Shown here piece after piece: positions 42,055 through 50,847 of a stretch of DNA of 64,000 bases. The DNA is taken from NCBI GenBank assembly GCA_964442285.1, contig CAYTZH010000017.1, forward strand, positions 1 to 64,000, read 5' to 3'. A program made the translations under genes and the position numbers. Below the pieces are notes generated by a model, which was not told the DNA's origin, did not search any database, and saw only the letters and a program-made list of their open reading frames with translations. Position 1 is the first letter of the stretch. Each line of letters opens with the position of its first letter. The DNA is from CAYTZH01 sp964442285 (GTDB lineage Bacteria; Myxococcota_A; UBA9160; JAFDET01).

Positions 42055-44598
42055 TCAGACCTGGAAGTACCGCACGCTCTCGCGCAGGCCTTCGGCTTGT
42101 CCCATCAGTCCTCGCATGGCGTCGCGCATGCGCTGTGCGGAGGCATCGTTGGAACGCGTCCTCGCGTACAGCTGCTCGAGGAACTCGGCGATCTCCTCGG
42201 AGGCGCTGGACTGCTCGCGGAGCGAGGCGTTGATCTCCTCGACCGCGCGCCGCACGTTCTCCACGGCCTCGCGCATGCGGTGGGCGCCCCGCGTCTGCTC
42301 CTCGGTCGCCCCCTGCACCTGGTGGGCGACGTCCCGCATGGCGCCGGCACTCCGCAGCACCACCTCGTTTCCGCGGGCCTGCTCGCCGCCCGCGAGCCGG
42401 ATCGTCTCCGAGCCCTCGCGGACCTTGTCCATCAAGCCCACCACGTGGGCGGCGGCCGCGGATTGCTCTTCCACCGCCGCCACGATCTCCCCGATCCGGT
42501 CCGCGCTCTGGCGGGAGGCCGAGGTGATGTTCTCGAGGGCCACGCCCGCCTGGGCGGCCAGCTCGACACCGGCCTGCACCCGGTCGGTCCCGCTCGCGAT
42601 GGCCTGGATGGCGTTGTGCACCTCGCCCTGCACGGCGCGGATCAGGTCGCCGATCTCCTTGGTGCTGGAGATCACCTTGTCCGCCAGATCCTTGATCTCG
42701 TCGGCCACGACCGAGAAGGCCCGCCCGTGCTCGCCCGCCTGGGCCGCGATGATCGCGGCGTTGAGCGCGAGCAGGTTCGTCTCGTCGGCCACGTCGTCGA
42801 TCACCCCCAGGATCGAGCCGATCTCGCCGGCCCGCTCCCCCAGGTGATGGATCACCTCCTGCACCGAGTCGGTGGCGTCGCGGATCGCCTCCATGCCCTG
42901 GATCGTCTCGCCCACCTGCCGCCGCCCGCTCTCCGCGATCTCGATCACCTGGCTGGAGAGCCGCGACGTCTCGGCGGCGTTCGTGTTCACCTGGCGCAGG
43001 GAGCTCGCCATCTCCTCCATGCTCGACGACGTCTCGCTCGACGCCTGGGCCAGGGACTCGGTCCCCGAGGTGACCCGGCGCGAGCTCTCGATCATCTGCT
43101 CGATGGAGCCGCCCACCTCGTCGATCCGGGACGTCACGGTGCCGGCGTTCTCGGAGAGCTCCTCGCACGTGACCCCGAGCTGGAGCATCGAGCTCGACGA
43201 CTCCTCCACCGCCGTGGAGAGGCCCTGGGCCGAGCCGGTGATCCCCGTGGCCTCGCGGCGGATGCGGTCCATGCCGACCGTGACCCGCTGCAGCCCCTGC
43301 ACCTGGTCCCCGGTGGCGGTGTTGACGTCCTCGCTGATGACGGCGATGTCGGAGGCCGCGCCCTCGACGCCGCGGGCCGCCTCGATCACCTGGGAGACCG
43401 TGGCCCGCAGCCGCACGGCCATGCGGTCGAAGCTACGCGACAGGGCACCGAGCTCGTCCTCGCTCTCGCAGGGCGGGCCGGGGGTGAGGTCCCCGTCCGC
43501 CAGGCGCATGACCTCCCGGTGCAGCGCACTCGTGGTGAGGCGCACGTCGCGGGCCACGGTGCTCACGAGCAGGGCGACCACGGCGATCGCCAGCGCGGTG
43601 AAGCCCCCCTGGACCCACCAGCTGCCGGCCACCGCGATGCGCTCCGGGGCGACCCGGGCGACCACCACGCGTCCGTCCGGCGCGCGGCGCCACGCGAAGG
43701 CGTGGCGGGAGTCGAAGGCGCTGCTGTCCCCGCGCTCGGGATCGAGGGAGAGCAGGGTCTCGATCTCGCCCGGGTGCAGCGCCCCCTCGGGCCCGGCGAG
43801 GACCCGCCCGCTCCCGGCGTCGACCCAGAGCAGGCCGGGATCGTCGGCGGGCTGGGCGACCCTTCCGGTCGCGAGGCGCTGCTCCAGCCGCTCGAGCTCG
43901 AGCCCCGTGGCCACCGCCTCGACGGCCCGCTGGCTCTGGACCTGCCCCAGGAGCAGGGCGAAGAAGAGCGGCACCCCCGTGATCGCCGACATGGAGACGG
44001 CGAGCTTCCAGGCCAGGGGCACCGACCGCACGCACGCCTCGCGCGCGTCCGGGTCGCCGAGGTCCATCGCGAGCCCGGCCCGCACCTCGTCGAGGGTCCG
44101 CTTCAGGAGGAAGAAGTGGAAGATCATCGAGACCAGGCCGCCGCTCACCGCGGCGGCCAGCATGATCCAGGCGGAGAGGCGGGGCAGGTCGGGGCGCAGG
44201 AGGGCCATGGCCAGCCCGACCTGGGCGCCCCCATAGCTCCACCAGGCCATGCCGATCAGGAAGTTCTTGCGGGGCACGTCGCTGGCGGCCGCAAAGCCGC
44301 TGCGCAGGTCCTCGGCGGTGGCCACGCCCGCGGCGCGCCGGTCGAGGCACTGGAGCAGCGGCTGCAGGATGCGGTGGTTGAGGACGCTCGAGACGATCAG
44401 GAGCACCACGAAGGAGACGGCGACCACCCGGACGAAGGTCGCCATCTGCTGCGGCGAGAGGCGCAGCAGCGCCACCAGGTAGAGCGCGATCAACGCGGTG
44501 CTCGCCAGGGACGAGACCGCCGACCGGGCCGAGAGGCGGCGGAAGTACTCCCTGCCCGTGGGCAGCGCGGAGAGCGTGGGCGGCGCCGGAGACGTCAC
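42055..44598 (-). CDS. Methyl-accepting chemotaxis protein, paralogue with the same six-helix design
   Basis: An 847-residue receptor. Helices lie at about 30-48, 55-75, 112-135, 141-165, 198-219 and 328-348; the segment between the last two contains FDSRHAFAWRRAPDGRVVVA at about 295-314, closely matching the other receptor. HAMP and a long signalling coiled coil follow, with VIDDVADETNLLALNAAIIA at the tip. The N-terminal 25 residues are cytosolic. It overlaps cheW as ATGA. No CheR-binding pentapeptide is seen at the C-terminus (RESVRYFQV). Confidence 0.93.
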   Translation of the reverse strand: MTSPAPPTLSALPTGREYFRRLSARSAVSSLASTALIALYLVALLRLSPQQMATFVRVVAVSFVVLLIVSSVLNHRILQPLLQCLDRRAAGVATAEDLRSGFAAASDVPRKNFLIGMAWWSYGGAQVGLAMALLRPDLPRLSAWIMLAAAVSGGLVSMIFHFFLLKRTLDEVRAGLAMDLGDPDAREACVRSVPLAWKLAVSMSAITGVPLFFALLLGQVQSQRAVEAVATGLELERLEQRLATGRVAQPADDPGLLWVDAGSGRVLAGPEGALHPGEIETLLSLDPERGDSSAFDSRHAFAWRRAPDGRVVVARVAPERIAVAGSWWVQGGFTALAIAVVALLVSTVARDVRLTTSALHREVMRLADGDLTPGPPCESEDELGALSRSFDRMAVRLRATVSQVIEAARGVEGAASDIAVISEDVNTATGDQVQGLQRVTVGMDRIRREATGITGSAQGLSTAVEESSSSMLQLGVTCEELSENAGTVTSRIDEVGGSIEQMIESSRRVTSGTESLAQASSETSSSMEEMASSLRQVNTNAAETSRLSSQVIEIAESGRRQVGETIQGMEAIRDATDSVQEVIHHLGERAGEIGSILGVIDDVADETNLLALNAAIIAAQAGEHGRAFSVVADEIKDLADKVISSTKEIGDLIRAVQGEVHNAIQAIASGTDRVQAGVELAAQAGVALENITSASRQSADRIGEIVAAVEEQSAAAAHVVGLMDKVREGSETIRLAGGEQARGNEVVLRSAGAMRDVAHQVQGATEEQTRGAHRMREAVENVRRAVEEINASLREQSSASEEIAEFLEQLYARTRSNDASAQRMRDAMRGLMGQAEGLRESVRYFQV

Positions 44599-45083
44599 GA
44601 GGCGCTCCGCGGCTCGCCCAGGGCCGAGCGATAGACCTGCTCCAGCAGGTGATCCAGCGACAGGACCAGCACCGGCGTAGCGTCGGGGCGGCGGACCACG
44701 GCCCGCATGGCGTCGTAGCCCGCCTGGCTGGCCAGCGCTGGCGGCGCCTCCAGGGCCGCCGCGTCGGTCGCCAGCACGTCGATGGCGGCGTCCACCCGCA
44801 GCCCGATCAGCAGGCCCTCGGCCTCGACGAGGACGATCCGGGTCGCCGGCGTATCCGCGACCGGGGCGCCGTCCAGGGCGCGGCCGAGGTCGAGCACCGG
44901 GACCACCAGGCCCCGCAGGTCCACCACGCCCTCGATCAGCTCGGGCGCCCGGGGCAGGGGCGTGATCTCCTGCCCGCGCACGATCTCGCGGATCTGGGTC
45001 ACGTCGATGGCGTAGGTGCGCCCGTGCACCTCGAAGGTGGCGAGGTCGACGTGGTTCTCGGAGACCGCGGCGCGCTCAGCCAT
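44595..45083 (-). CDS. cheW: CheW-type coupling protein (first copy)
   Basis: A 162-residue SH3-like adaptor linking receptors and CheA. YAIDVTQIREIVRGQEITPLP and VVDLRGLVVPVLDLGRALD are conserved CheW blocks. It overlaps the second CheW gene at its start and the receptor gene at its end. Two CheW copies next to each other may serve the two receptors or build different array contacts. Confidence 0.93.
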   Translation of the reverse strand: MAERAAVSENHVDLATFEVHGRTYAIDVTQIREIVRGQEITPLPRAPELIEGVVDLRGLVVPVLDLGRALDGAPVADTPATRIVLVEAEGLLIGLRVDAAIDVLATDAAALEAPPALASQAGYDAMRAVVRRPDATPVLVLSLDHLLEQVYRSALGEPRSAS

Positions 45084-45603
45084 GGCCTTCCAGGTCCATC
45101 ACGCGATCCACGTCGATCAGCGACACGAACTCCTTGTCGTTCGTGCACAGCGCCACGATGGCGTCGGACTCGCCGGGAGAGGTGGGCTGGATGGCGCTCT
45201 CGGGCAGCCGCAGCACCTCGCGGACCCGGTCCACCACGCATCCCGCCAGGCGCCCGTCGTCGCCGTGGAGCACGATGATGCGGCTGCGGCTGGTGGACTC
45301 GGCCTCGGGCAGCCCCAGGCGCCGGTGCAGGTCCACCACCTGAAGCACCTCCCCGCGCAGGGCGATCACGCCGCGCACGCAGGCCGGCACCCGCGGCATC
45401 GGCGTGATCTCGCGCATGCGGACGATCTCGCGGATGCGCTCCACGGGCAGGGCGTAGGGGTCGCCGTTGAGCTGGAACACCAGCAGCTCGCGGACGAGCA
45501 CGGTCTCCTCGCCGTCGCCGGGCGTCGCGGCGGCCCTCGCCAGGGACTGCCAGTCGGACTCGCCGCCCACCGACCCCCCGAGACGCAGCCCGCCCGCGCT
45601 CAT
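45076..45603 (-). CDS. cheW: CheW-type coupling protein (second copy)
   Basis: A 175-residue CheW with an N-terminal extension of about 35 residues before VFQLNGDPYALPVERIREIV. IALRGEVLQVVDLHRRLGLP is the second hallmark block. Residues 36-175 form the full CheW fold. ATG at 45603 overlaps the cheA stop as ATGA. It differs clearly in sequence from the neighbouring copy, so it is not a recent duplicate. Confidence 0.93.
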   Translation of the reverse strand: MSAGGLRLGGSVGGESDWQSLARAAATPGDGEETVLVRELLVFQLNGDPYALPVERIREIVRMREITPMPRVPACVRGVIALRGEVLQVVDLHRRLGLPEAESTSRSRIIVLHGDDGRLAGCVVDRVREVLRLPESAIQPTSPGESDAIVALCTNDKEFVSLIDVDRVMDLEGHG

Positions 45604-47747
45604 GCCGCCTCCCTCCGCCGGAAGGCGTCCTCGACCAGGGCGGCCACGTCCAGCACCAGGATCGCTCCGAGGTCGCCGAGCTCGGTGGCGCCGGCGATCC
45701 CGCGCACGTTCTGCACCGGGCCCTGGACCGGTTTGATCACGGTGTCCTGCTGGCCCTCCAGGGCGTCGACGATCAGCCCCAGGCGGGCGTCTCCGATGCC
45801 GATCACCACCACGTAGGGCCGCTCGGGCGCGGCCTCGCCGTCGATCTCGAACTCTTCCCGCAGCCGGCGCAGGAGCAGCGGCTCCCCGCGGAGGTTGAGG
45901 ATCTCGCGACCTTCGCTGCGCTGGACCTCGTTCGGGTCCACCAGCAGGGTCTCGAGGACGGCGTTGAGCGGAATCGCGTAGCGCTGGCCCGCGACGTTCA
46001 CGACGAGCGCCTGGATGATCGCCAGCGTGATGGGCAGCGTCATGGCGATGGTGGTGCCACGCCCCAGCGCCGAGTCGATGTCCACGACGCCGCCGAGGGC
46101 CGTGAGGTTGGCCTTCACCACGTCCATGCCCACGCCGCGGCCGCTGGTCTCGGTCACCTCGTCGCGGGTCGAGAGACCGGGCGCGAAGCACAGATCCAGG
46201 ATCTCGCGGGGGCTGAGCACGTCGTCGTCGTCGATCAGACCCACCTCGAGGGCGCGCGCCCGCACCCGCTCGCTGTCGATGCCGCGTCCGTCGTCCGCCA
46301 CCTCGATGACCACGTGGTTGCCGCGCTGGTAGGCCTCGATGCGGATCGTGCCCTCCGCCGGCTTGCCGGCGGCGACCCGCTCGTCGGCGGGCTCGATCGC
46401 GTGGTCGAAGGCGTTGCGGACCACGTGCATGAGCGGGTCGACCAGCTCCTCGACGATCAGCTTGTCGAGCTCGGTGTCCGCGCCGCGGAGCTCGAGGCCG
46501 ACCTCCTTGTCGAGGTCGCGACGCAGGCGTCGGACGACCCGGGAGAGCTTCTCGAACACCTGGCGCAGGGGAACCATGCGCACCTCCAGCACGCCCGACT
46601 GGAGGTCCTGGATGCGGCGGTCGAGGCCCTTGTGGGCCTTCTCGAGCTCCTGGCCGATCCGGACGGTGGCCGGATCCGCGGTCAGCCGCCGCGCGATGGC
46701 GGCGATCCCGAGCTTCTGGATGACCAGCTCCCCCACCAGGTTCATGAGCTCGTCGAGCTTGCGGATGTCGACCCGCACGGTGTCGCTGATCGACTTCAGG
46801 GACTCGATCTCGCCGCTCTCCGGCACGTCGTGCGCGTGCGCCACGTCCGCGGCGGAGAGTGCCGGCTCGTTCCCGACCGGCGCCTCGGCGGTGCCCGCCT
46901 CGGGATCCGCCGCCGGAGCGGCTGGCGCAGCCGGAGGCGCGGCGGGGGACGACGCGGCGCCCTGGACGCAGCGGACGGACGCCGTGGGGAAGTCGAGCTG
47001 TGCCGCGAGGGAGCCGGCGTCGAGCTCGGTGGCCACCAGCAGCCCGAAGCGGATCTGCGACTCGGGCACGGCCCCCGGAGACGGGAGCGTCGAGAGCACC
47101 TCGCCGGCCTCGCGCACCGCGGCGGTCAGCTCGGCGAGGCCTTCGTCGAAGGAGAGGATCTCGAAGGTCGCCTCGACCAGCGCGATCGTGCGCCCGCGGC
47201 GGATGTTCTCGCGGAGGCGATGCTCCTCGTACTCCGTGAGTGCCCGCAGCAGCTCGGGCTCGAGATTCAGGTCGCCGAACTCGGAGGACGGCTCGGGCTG
47301 CGTGCGCACGGCGCCATCGATCCGCTCGATCAGCGCGGCGACGGCCTCGGCCCCCTCGTCGGGGTCGGCCTTGCCCGAGGCCAGCAGCTCCATGCGGCTC
47401 GCGAACAGCCCAACCGCCTCGTCCAGCAGGCCGAGCGCCGGCGACTGCAGCGGCACGCGGCCCAGGCGCAGGCCGTCGAGCACGTCCTCGAGGTGGTGGG
47501 CGAGCTCGCTCAGGGCGTCGAGCCCGAACATGCCGGCCAGGCCCTTCAGCGAGTGGGCGGAGCGGAACAGGCGGTTGACCAGGTCCGGGTCGACCTCGTC
47601 CCGGGTGGAGCGCTGGTCGACCAGGTCGGCCAGGTCCCCGCGCATGCGCTCGAGGATCTCCTCGGCCTCCGAGACGAACTCCTGGTAGGCCTTGTTGCGA
47701 CCCCGGCCCGCGCGCGGACGGGTCGACCGGCTGCGTCGCGCCGCCAC
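45600..47747 (-). CDS. cheA: Chemotaxis histidine kinase CheA
   Basis: A 715-residue kinase. P1: His65 in FRSAHSLKGLAGMFGL is the phosphorylated residue. A ferredoxin-like region (about 180-270) could be a P2-type domain, then an Ala/Pro-rich linker. P3 starts near VRVDIRKLDELMNLVGELVI; P4 has HVVRNAFDHAIE (N box), VADDGRGID (G1) and TSGRGVGMDVV (G2); P5 is a CheW-like domain ending near residue 700. Start GTG at 47747, three bases after the stop of the CheY gene. All catalytic boxes are intact. It would phosphorylate the two CheY proteins and CheB. Confidence 0.96.
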   Translation of the reverse strand: MAARRSRSTRPRAGRGRNKAYQEFVSEAEEILERMRGDLADLVDQRSTRDEVDPDLVNRLFRSAHSLKGLAGMFGLDALSELAHHLEDVLDGLRLGRVPLQSPALGLLDEAVGLFASRMELLASGKADPDEGAEAVAALIERIDGAVRTQPEPSSEFGDLNLEPELLRALTEYEEHRLRENIRRGRTIALVEATFEILSFDEGLAELTAAVREAGEVLSTLPSPGAVPESQIRFGLLVATELDAGSLAAQLDFPTASVRCVQGAASSPAAPPAAPAAPAADPEAGTAEAPVGNEPALSAADVAHAHDVPESGEIESLKSISDTVRVDIRKLDELMNLVGELVIQKLGIAAIARRLTADPATVRIGQELEKAHKGLDRRIQDLQSGVLEVRMVPLRQVFEKLSRVVRRLRRDLDKEVGLELRGADTELDKLIVEELVDPLMHVVRNAFDHAIEPADERVAAGKPAEGTIRIEAYQRGNHVVIEVADDGRGIDSERVRARALEVGLIDDDDVLSPREILDLCFAPGLSTRDEVTETSGRGVGMDVVKANLTALGGVVDIDSALGRGTTIAMTLPITLAIIQALVVNVAGQRYAIPLNAVLETLLVDPNEVQRSEGREILNLRGEPLLLRRLREEFEIDGEAAPERPYVVVIGIGDARLGLIVDALEGQQDTVIKPVQGPVQNVRGIAGATELGDLGAILVLDVAALVEDAFRRREAA

Positions 47748-47750
47748 GGC

Positions 47751-48134
47751 TCAGACCTCTTCCCGCGCCTTGGCCAGGAGCTCGCCGGCGACGCGCAGCA
47801 GCTCCTCCGGATCGAAGGGCTTCACCAGGTACGCGTCGGCACCGAGACCCAGGCCCTTCTCGCGGTCGCGCTCCGAGCCCTCGGTGGAGATGATGATCAA
47901 GGGGATCGCGCGGTAGGCGGCGTTGCTCTTGACGAACGAGACCAGCTCGAGCCCGTTGATGTCGGGCATGTTGATGTCGGTCACGATCAGGGAGAAGGGG
48001 TCCCGCGGCAGACAACGCAGGGCCTCGAAGCCGCTCTCGGCCTCGCTGATCTCCACGTCGCCCAGCCCTTCCAACGTCGCCGCCAGGAGCGAGCGCATGG
48101 TTGCGGAATCCTCGACGATGAGGATGCGCTGCAT
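47751..48134 (-). CDS. CheY-type response regulator (second copy)
   Basis: A 127-residue single receiver. Pocket VEDSATMRS, phospho-acceptor Asp53 in IVTDINMPDINGL, and Lys in YLVKPFD. A very good GGAGGTCGA site precedes the ATG. It shares the TDINMP motif with the CheY at 35779-36156 but differs at many other positions. The 150-base stretch before it (48135-48284) shows only short G+C-rich dyads and no clear promoter. Confidence 0.94.
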   Translation of the reverse strand: MQRILIVEDSATMRSLLAATLEGLGDVEISEAESGFEALRCLPRDPFSLIVTDINMPDINGLELVSFVKSNAAYRAIPLIIISTEGSERDREKGLGLGADAYLVKPFDPEELLRVAGELLAKAREEV

Positions 48135-48284
48135 TCGACCTCCAAACGATCCGAGGGGGGTCCGGGAACCCTTCTGCCTATCGGTCGCCAGGAGGCGGTT
48201 CTTGATGTGCGCTGGGGGCTTTGCGGGGCTGGTCGCACGCCGGTGGTCGGGCCCTCCGACCCGCTGCACCCGGCTGGCAGGGGC

Positions 48285-50114
48285 TCAGCCCTCGCCCTCG
48301 AGCTCGGCGAGCTGGCGCGCCAGGGCGGCGCGATCCAGGGCCAGTCCGGCCTCGTGGAGCATCACCTCGAGGGCGGTCGTATCGCCCAGGGCGCTCCCCT
48401 CGGGGAGATTGTCGGCGTAGAGGAGGGCCACGATCCGGTCGCCGCTCTCGAGGGGCGCCACGTAGGCCTCCTCGGCGGGGGTCCCCCCCAACAGCGCGGC
48501 CAGGCGCAGGTCGCCGTCGTCGCTCGGCGCCGCGCGAACCGGGCTGCCGCGCTCGAGCACCGCCCGGAACCAGGCCGGGTCCCGGGCGGGAAGCGCGAGG
48601 GCCCGGATGCCGCTGTCGTCCGGGCCGCCGGCCCCGGTCAGCCCCCGCTGGGCCATGCCGACGGCATCGTTCTCGCGGACGAGGAAGAGCGCCACGCGAC
48701 GGAACTGCTCCGCGGCGAACTCCAGCACCGCCGGGAGGACCTCGCCCCGGTCGGCCCGCTCGCGCAGCCGGGCGCTCAGCTCCTTGAGGCGTCGCAGGCC
48801 GCCGCCTCCGCTGGTGGCTCCCGCCCGCGTCTCCTCGAGGGTGAAGCGGATGGCGTCCCGCAGGGCCTGGGACCGCTGGTCGACCCGGTCGGCGCACTTC
48901 GGGTTGGCGAGCTCGCCCAGCAGGGGCTTGCGGGTGGCGTGCAGGATGCCGGGCAGAAGCGAGCTCTGCTCGGCGCCGCGAAGGCCGACGATCGGCATCC
49001 GCGGCGCCTGGGCGTGCAGCCGGTCGACGATCTCGGCCGCGGTGCGCGCACCGCTGATCGGGTCCGGCGGTGCGTCCTCCGCCAGCACCACCAGGGGCGT
49101 CTCGGCGCGGCCGAGGTACTGCCGGATGCGCGCGATCGCGAGCTCCGTCTTCGGGAAGATGTGGACCCGCGCATCCAGGTCGGAGAGGGCCGCCTTCGCC
49201 CACTCGAGGACCGCGAGCTGCGGGTCGACCACGATGATCGGAACGCCCTGCGCCGCGGGCAGCGAGATCCTTCCGGGCGGCGGCGCCTGCAGATCGCGCT
49301 CGTCGACCTCGGCGGCTTCGGCGGCTTCGGCGGCCGCCCGCTCGAGCTCGACCTCGGCGACCTCGACGGCCTCGACCTCGGCTTCGGGTGCGACGCGCTC
49401 CAGGGTCGCTTCGGCGACGAGCTCGGCGGCCTCGGCGGCCTCGGTGGCTGCGGGGTCGTCCTCGGCCTCGACCTCCACGACCAGCTCGGTGGCCGGGAGC
49501 GGATCGGGCGCGGCCGGGGTCGGGCCGGAGACCGCGGGGGCAGCGTCCTCGGCGCGCAGCTCGGCCCCCAGGTCGGCGAAGCTGGAGGGGTCCGAGCTGT
49601 CCGGAATGCCCTCCTCCTCCTCCCGCCCGGACTCGTCGCGCAGGCGCGCGCCTTCCATGGCCAGGTACTGGGCGTCGATCCCGCCGTCCACGCACAGGGC
49701 CGCATCGACGCCCTCCAGGTCCTCGCGGACGTCGAAGCTGAACTCGCCCGAGGGCCAGGAGAACATGGTGAAGACCGCGTTCTCCACGTTCTTCCGGCGC
49801 TGCTCCTCGAAGGCCTCCTGGGACAGCGCCGTGCGATCGCAGAGCGCGCGCTCGAGGGGTACGCCGCGCTCCTGGGCCGCCTCCGCGGCCGCCGCGAACT
49901 CGCCCTCGCTCACCTGGCCGGTGGAGACCAGCAGGCTGCGGAGGTCGCTGTGGGCGCCCTTGCAGATGGCCCCCTGCACGCGCCCCTCGCGGAAGAGGAT
50001 CGAGCCCTCGCCGTGGTCGGAACGCAGCAAGAGGACCCCGGACTTGCGGGAGAGGCTGATGATCTGGAGGATGTCCCCGAGGCCGAGATCCTCGAGGCTT
50101 CCGACGAGACTCAT
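48285..50114 (-). CDS. DUF4388 (PATAN-type) multidomain protein at the head of the chemosensory cluster
   Basis: A 609-residue cytosolic protein. The N-terminal DUF4388 module (LVGSLEDLGLGDILQIISLS, SILFREGRVQGA) covers about residues 1-130 and is followed by a low-complexity Ala/Glu/Val linker (about 195-285). A receiver-like fold with VPIIVVDPQLAVLEWAKAAL follows (about 300-415), and a GAF-like C-terminal region (about 460-600, VLPAVLEFAAEQFRRVALFLV). The receiver-like part has no obvious Asp-Lys set and may be a pseudo-receiver. ATG at 50114 with GGAG nearby. It is probably the first gene of the che transcript; role unknown but DUF4388 proteins often occur beside motility and two-component genes. 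Confidence 0.8.
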   Translation of the reverse strand: MSLVGSLEDLGLGDILQIISLSRKSGVLLLRSDHGEGSILFREGRVQGAICKGAHSDLRSLLVSTGQVSEGEFAAAAEAAQERGVPLERALCDRTALSQEAFEEQRRKNVENAVFTMFSWPSGEFSFDVREDLEGVDAALCVDGGIDAQYLAMEGARLRDESGREEEEGIPDSSDPSSFADLGAELRAEDAAPAVSGPTPAAPDPLPATELVVEVEAEDDPAATEAAEAAELVAEATLERVAPEAEVEAVEVAEVELERAAAEAAEAAEVDERDLQAPPPGRISLPAAQGVPIIVVDPQLAVLEWAKAALSDLDARVHIFPKTELAIARIRQYLGRAETPLVVLAEDAPPDPISGARTAAEIVDRLHAQAPRMPIVGLRGAEQSSLLPGILHATRKPLLGELANPKCADRVDQRSQALRDAIRFTLEETRAGATSGGGGLRRLKELSARLRERADRGEVLPAVLEFAAEQFRRVALFLVRENDAVGMAQRGLTGAGGPDDSGIRALALPARDPAWFRAVLERGSPVRAAPSDDGDLRLAALLGGTPAEEAYVAPLESGDRIVALLYADNLPEGSALGDTTALEVMLHEAGLALDRAALARQLAELEGEG

Positions 50115-50185
50115 CCATCACTCCGCCGACCCGCACACGGGCGGGGGCCCCTCCCCGGCCCGACGCGGACGGGGATTCATGGGAG

Positions 50186-50212
50186 TCATCGGCCGGCTGG
50201 ATCGCGACTTAA
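50186..50212 (-). promoter_or_regulatory. Candidate sigma-28 (FliA-type) promoter of the chemosensory operon
   Basis: On the minus strand TTAAGTCG (50212-50205), exactly 11 bases of spacer, then GCCGATGA (50193-50186). The sigma-28 consensus is TAAAGTTT-N11-GCCGATAA, so the -10 matches seven of eight, the -35 five of eight and the spacing is ideal. It overlaps the stop codon of the M17-like gene and would give a leader of about 65-70 nt. A che operon is a usual sigma-28 target. Confidence 0.5.
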
Positions 50213-50847
50213 GGTCGGCGTTCGCCTGGGGAAACCGGAGCCGCGGGGCGCCGCGACGGAGGCGAAGCGGGCCCTGCGCTGGCGGCGGCCACCCGCAGCA
50301 CCACGCCGGCCCCGCGGGCGGCGGCCTCGGTCGCGTCCAGGCCCCGCGCAGCGCGGACTCCGCCGCCCTCGGGAACCAGCAGCTCCAGCCGCAGCCGACC
50401 GCCGACGCGACCCAGGGCCTCCAGGCCACCCCGGGTGAACGACTCGATGGCCGCCCGCACGGGCAGGGCCCCCACCCACGCTCCGGGCAGGGCCAGGGCC
50501 GCCGAACGCACCCGCAGGGCCAGCAGCCGCTCGACGGCCTCCTCCCCGGCGGCGCGCAACGCTTCCGGCCCGAACTGCTCGGGCCGGCCCAGGCCGAGCA
50601 GGAGCAGGCGCGGCGCCTGCAGCCGGCCGCGGGTGGGCACGAGCAGCGCGTCGCGCCGACGTCCCGTCAGGTGACCGGCGGCCACCAGCGCCGAGAGCTG
50701 GCCGCACAGGCGCCAGTCGGCCCGCCCGGCTGCGCCCCGCAAGGGGCGGTCGGTCTCGAAGAGATGGGCCACCGCCACCTCCACCGCAGCCCGCTCCAGG
50801 GGTGTCTCGTCGATGCGCGCATCGAGGAGCGGCGGGCCCGCGCTCAC
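50209..50847 (-). CDS. Peptidase M17 N-terminal-domain protein (no peptidase domain)
   Basis: A 212-residue protein resembling the N-terminal, non-catalytic domain of leucyl aminopeptidases (PepA/M17): VAVAHLFETDRPLRGAAGRADW, RLLLLGLGRPEQFGPEALRA, SAALALPGAW. The metal-binding C-terminal peptidase domain is absent and no remnant is seen downstream. The GTG start overlaps the nusB stop as GTGA, so it is the last gene of the ribosome/riboflavin run. Orphan M17_N proteins occur in Deltaproteobacteria; they may be nucleotide- or ligand-binding macro-like domains. Function unknown. Confidence 0.75.
   Translation of the reverse strand: MSAGPPLLDARIDETPLERAAVEVAVAHLFETDRPLRGAAGRADWRLCGQLSALVAAGHLTGRRRDALLVPTRGRLQAPRLLLLGLGRPEQFGPEALRAAGEEAVERLLALRVRSAALALPGAWVGALPVRAAIESFTRGGLEALGRVGGRLRLELLVPEGGGVRAARGLDATEAAARGAGVVLRVAAASAGPASPPSRRPAAPVSPGERRP

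Noticed and set aside
48135..48284. Gap between DUF4388 gene and cheY as an RNA gene or terminator
   Set aside because: Only short G+C dyads without a T run or tRNA-like fold; nothing firm can be claimed.
46314..50438. 1374-residue plus-strand ORF
   Set aside because: Antisense shadow of cheA, cheY and the DUF4388 gene; no recognisable protein features.
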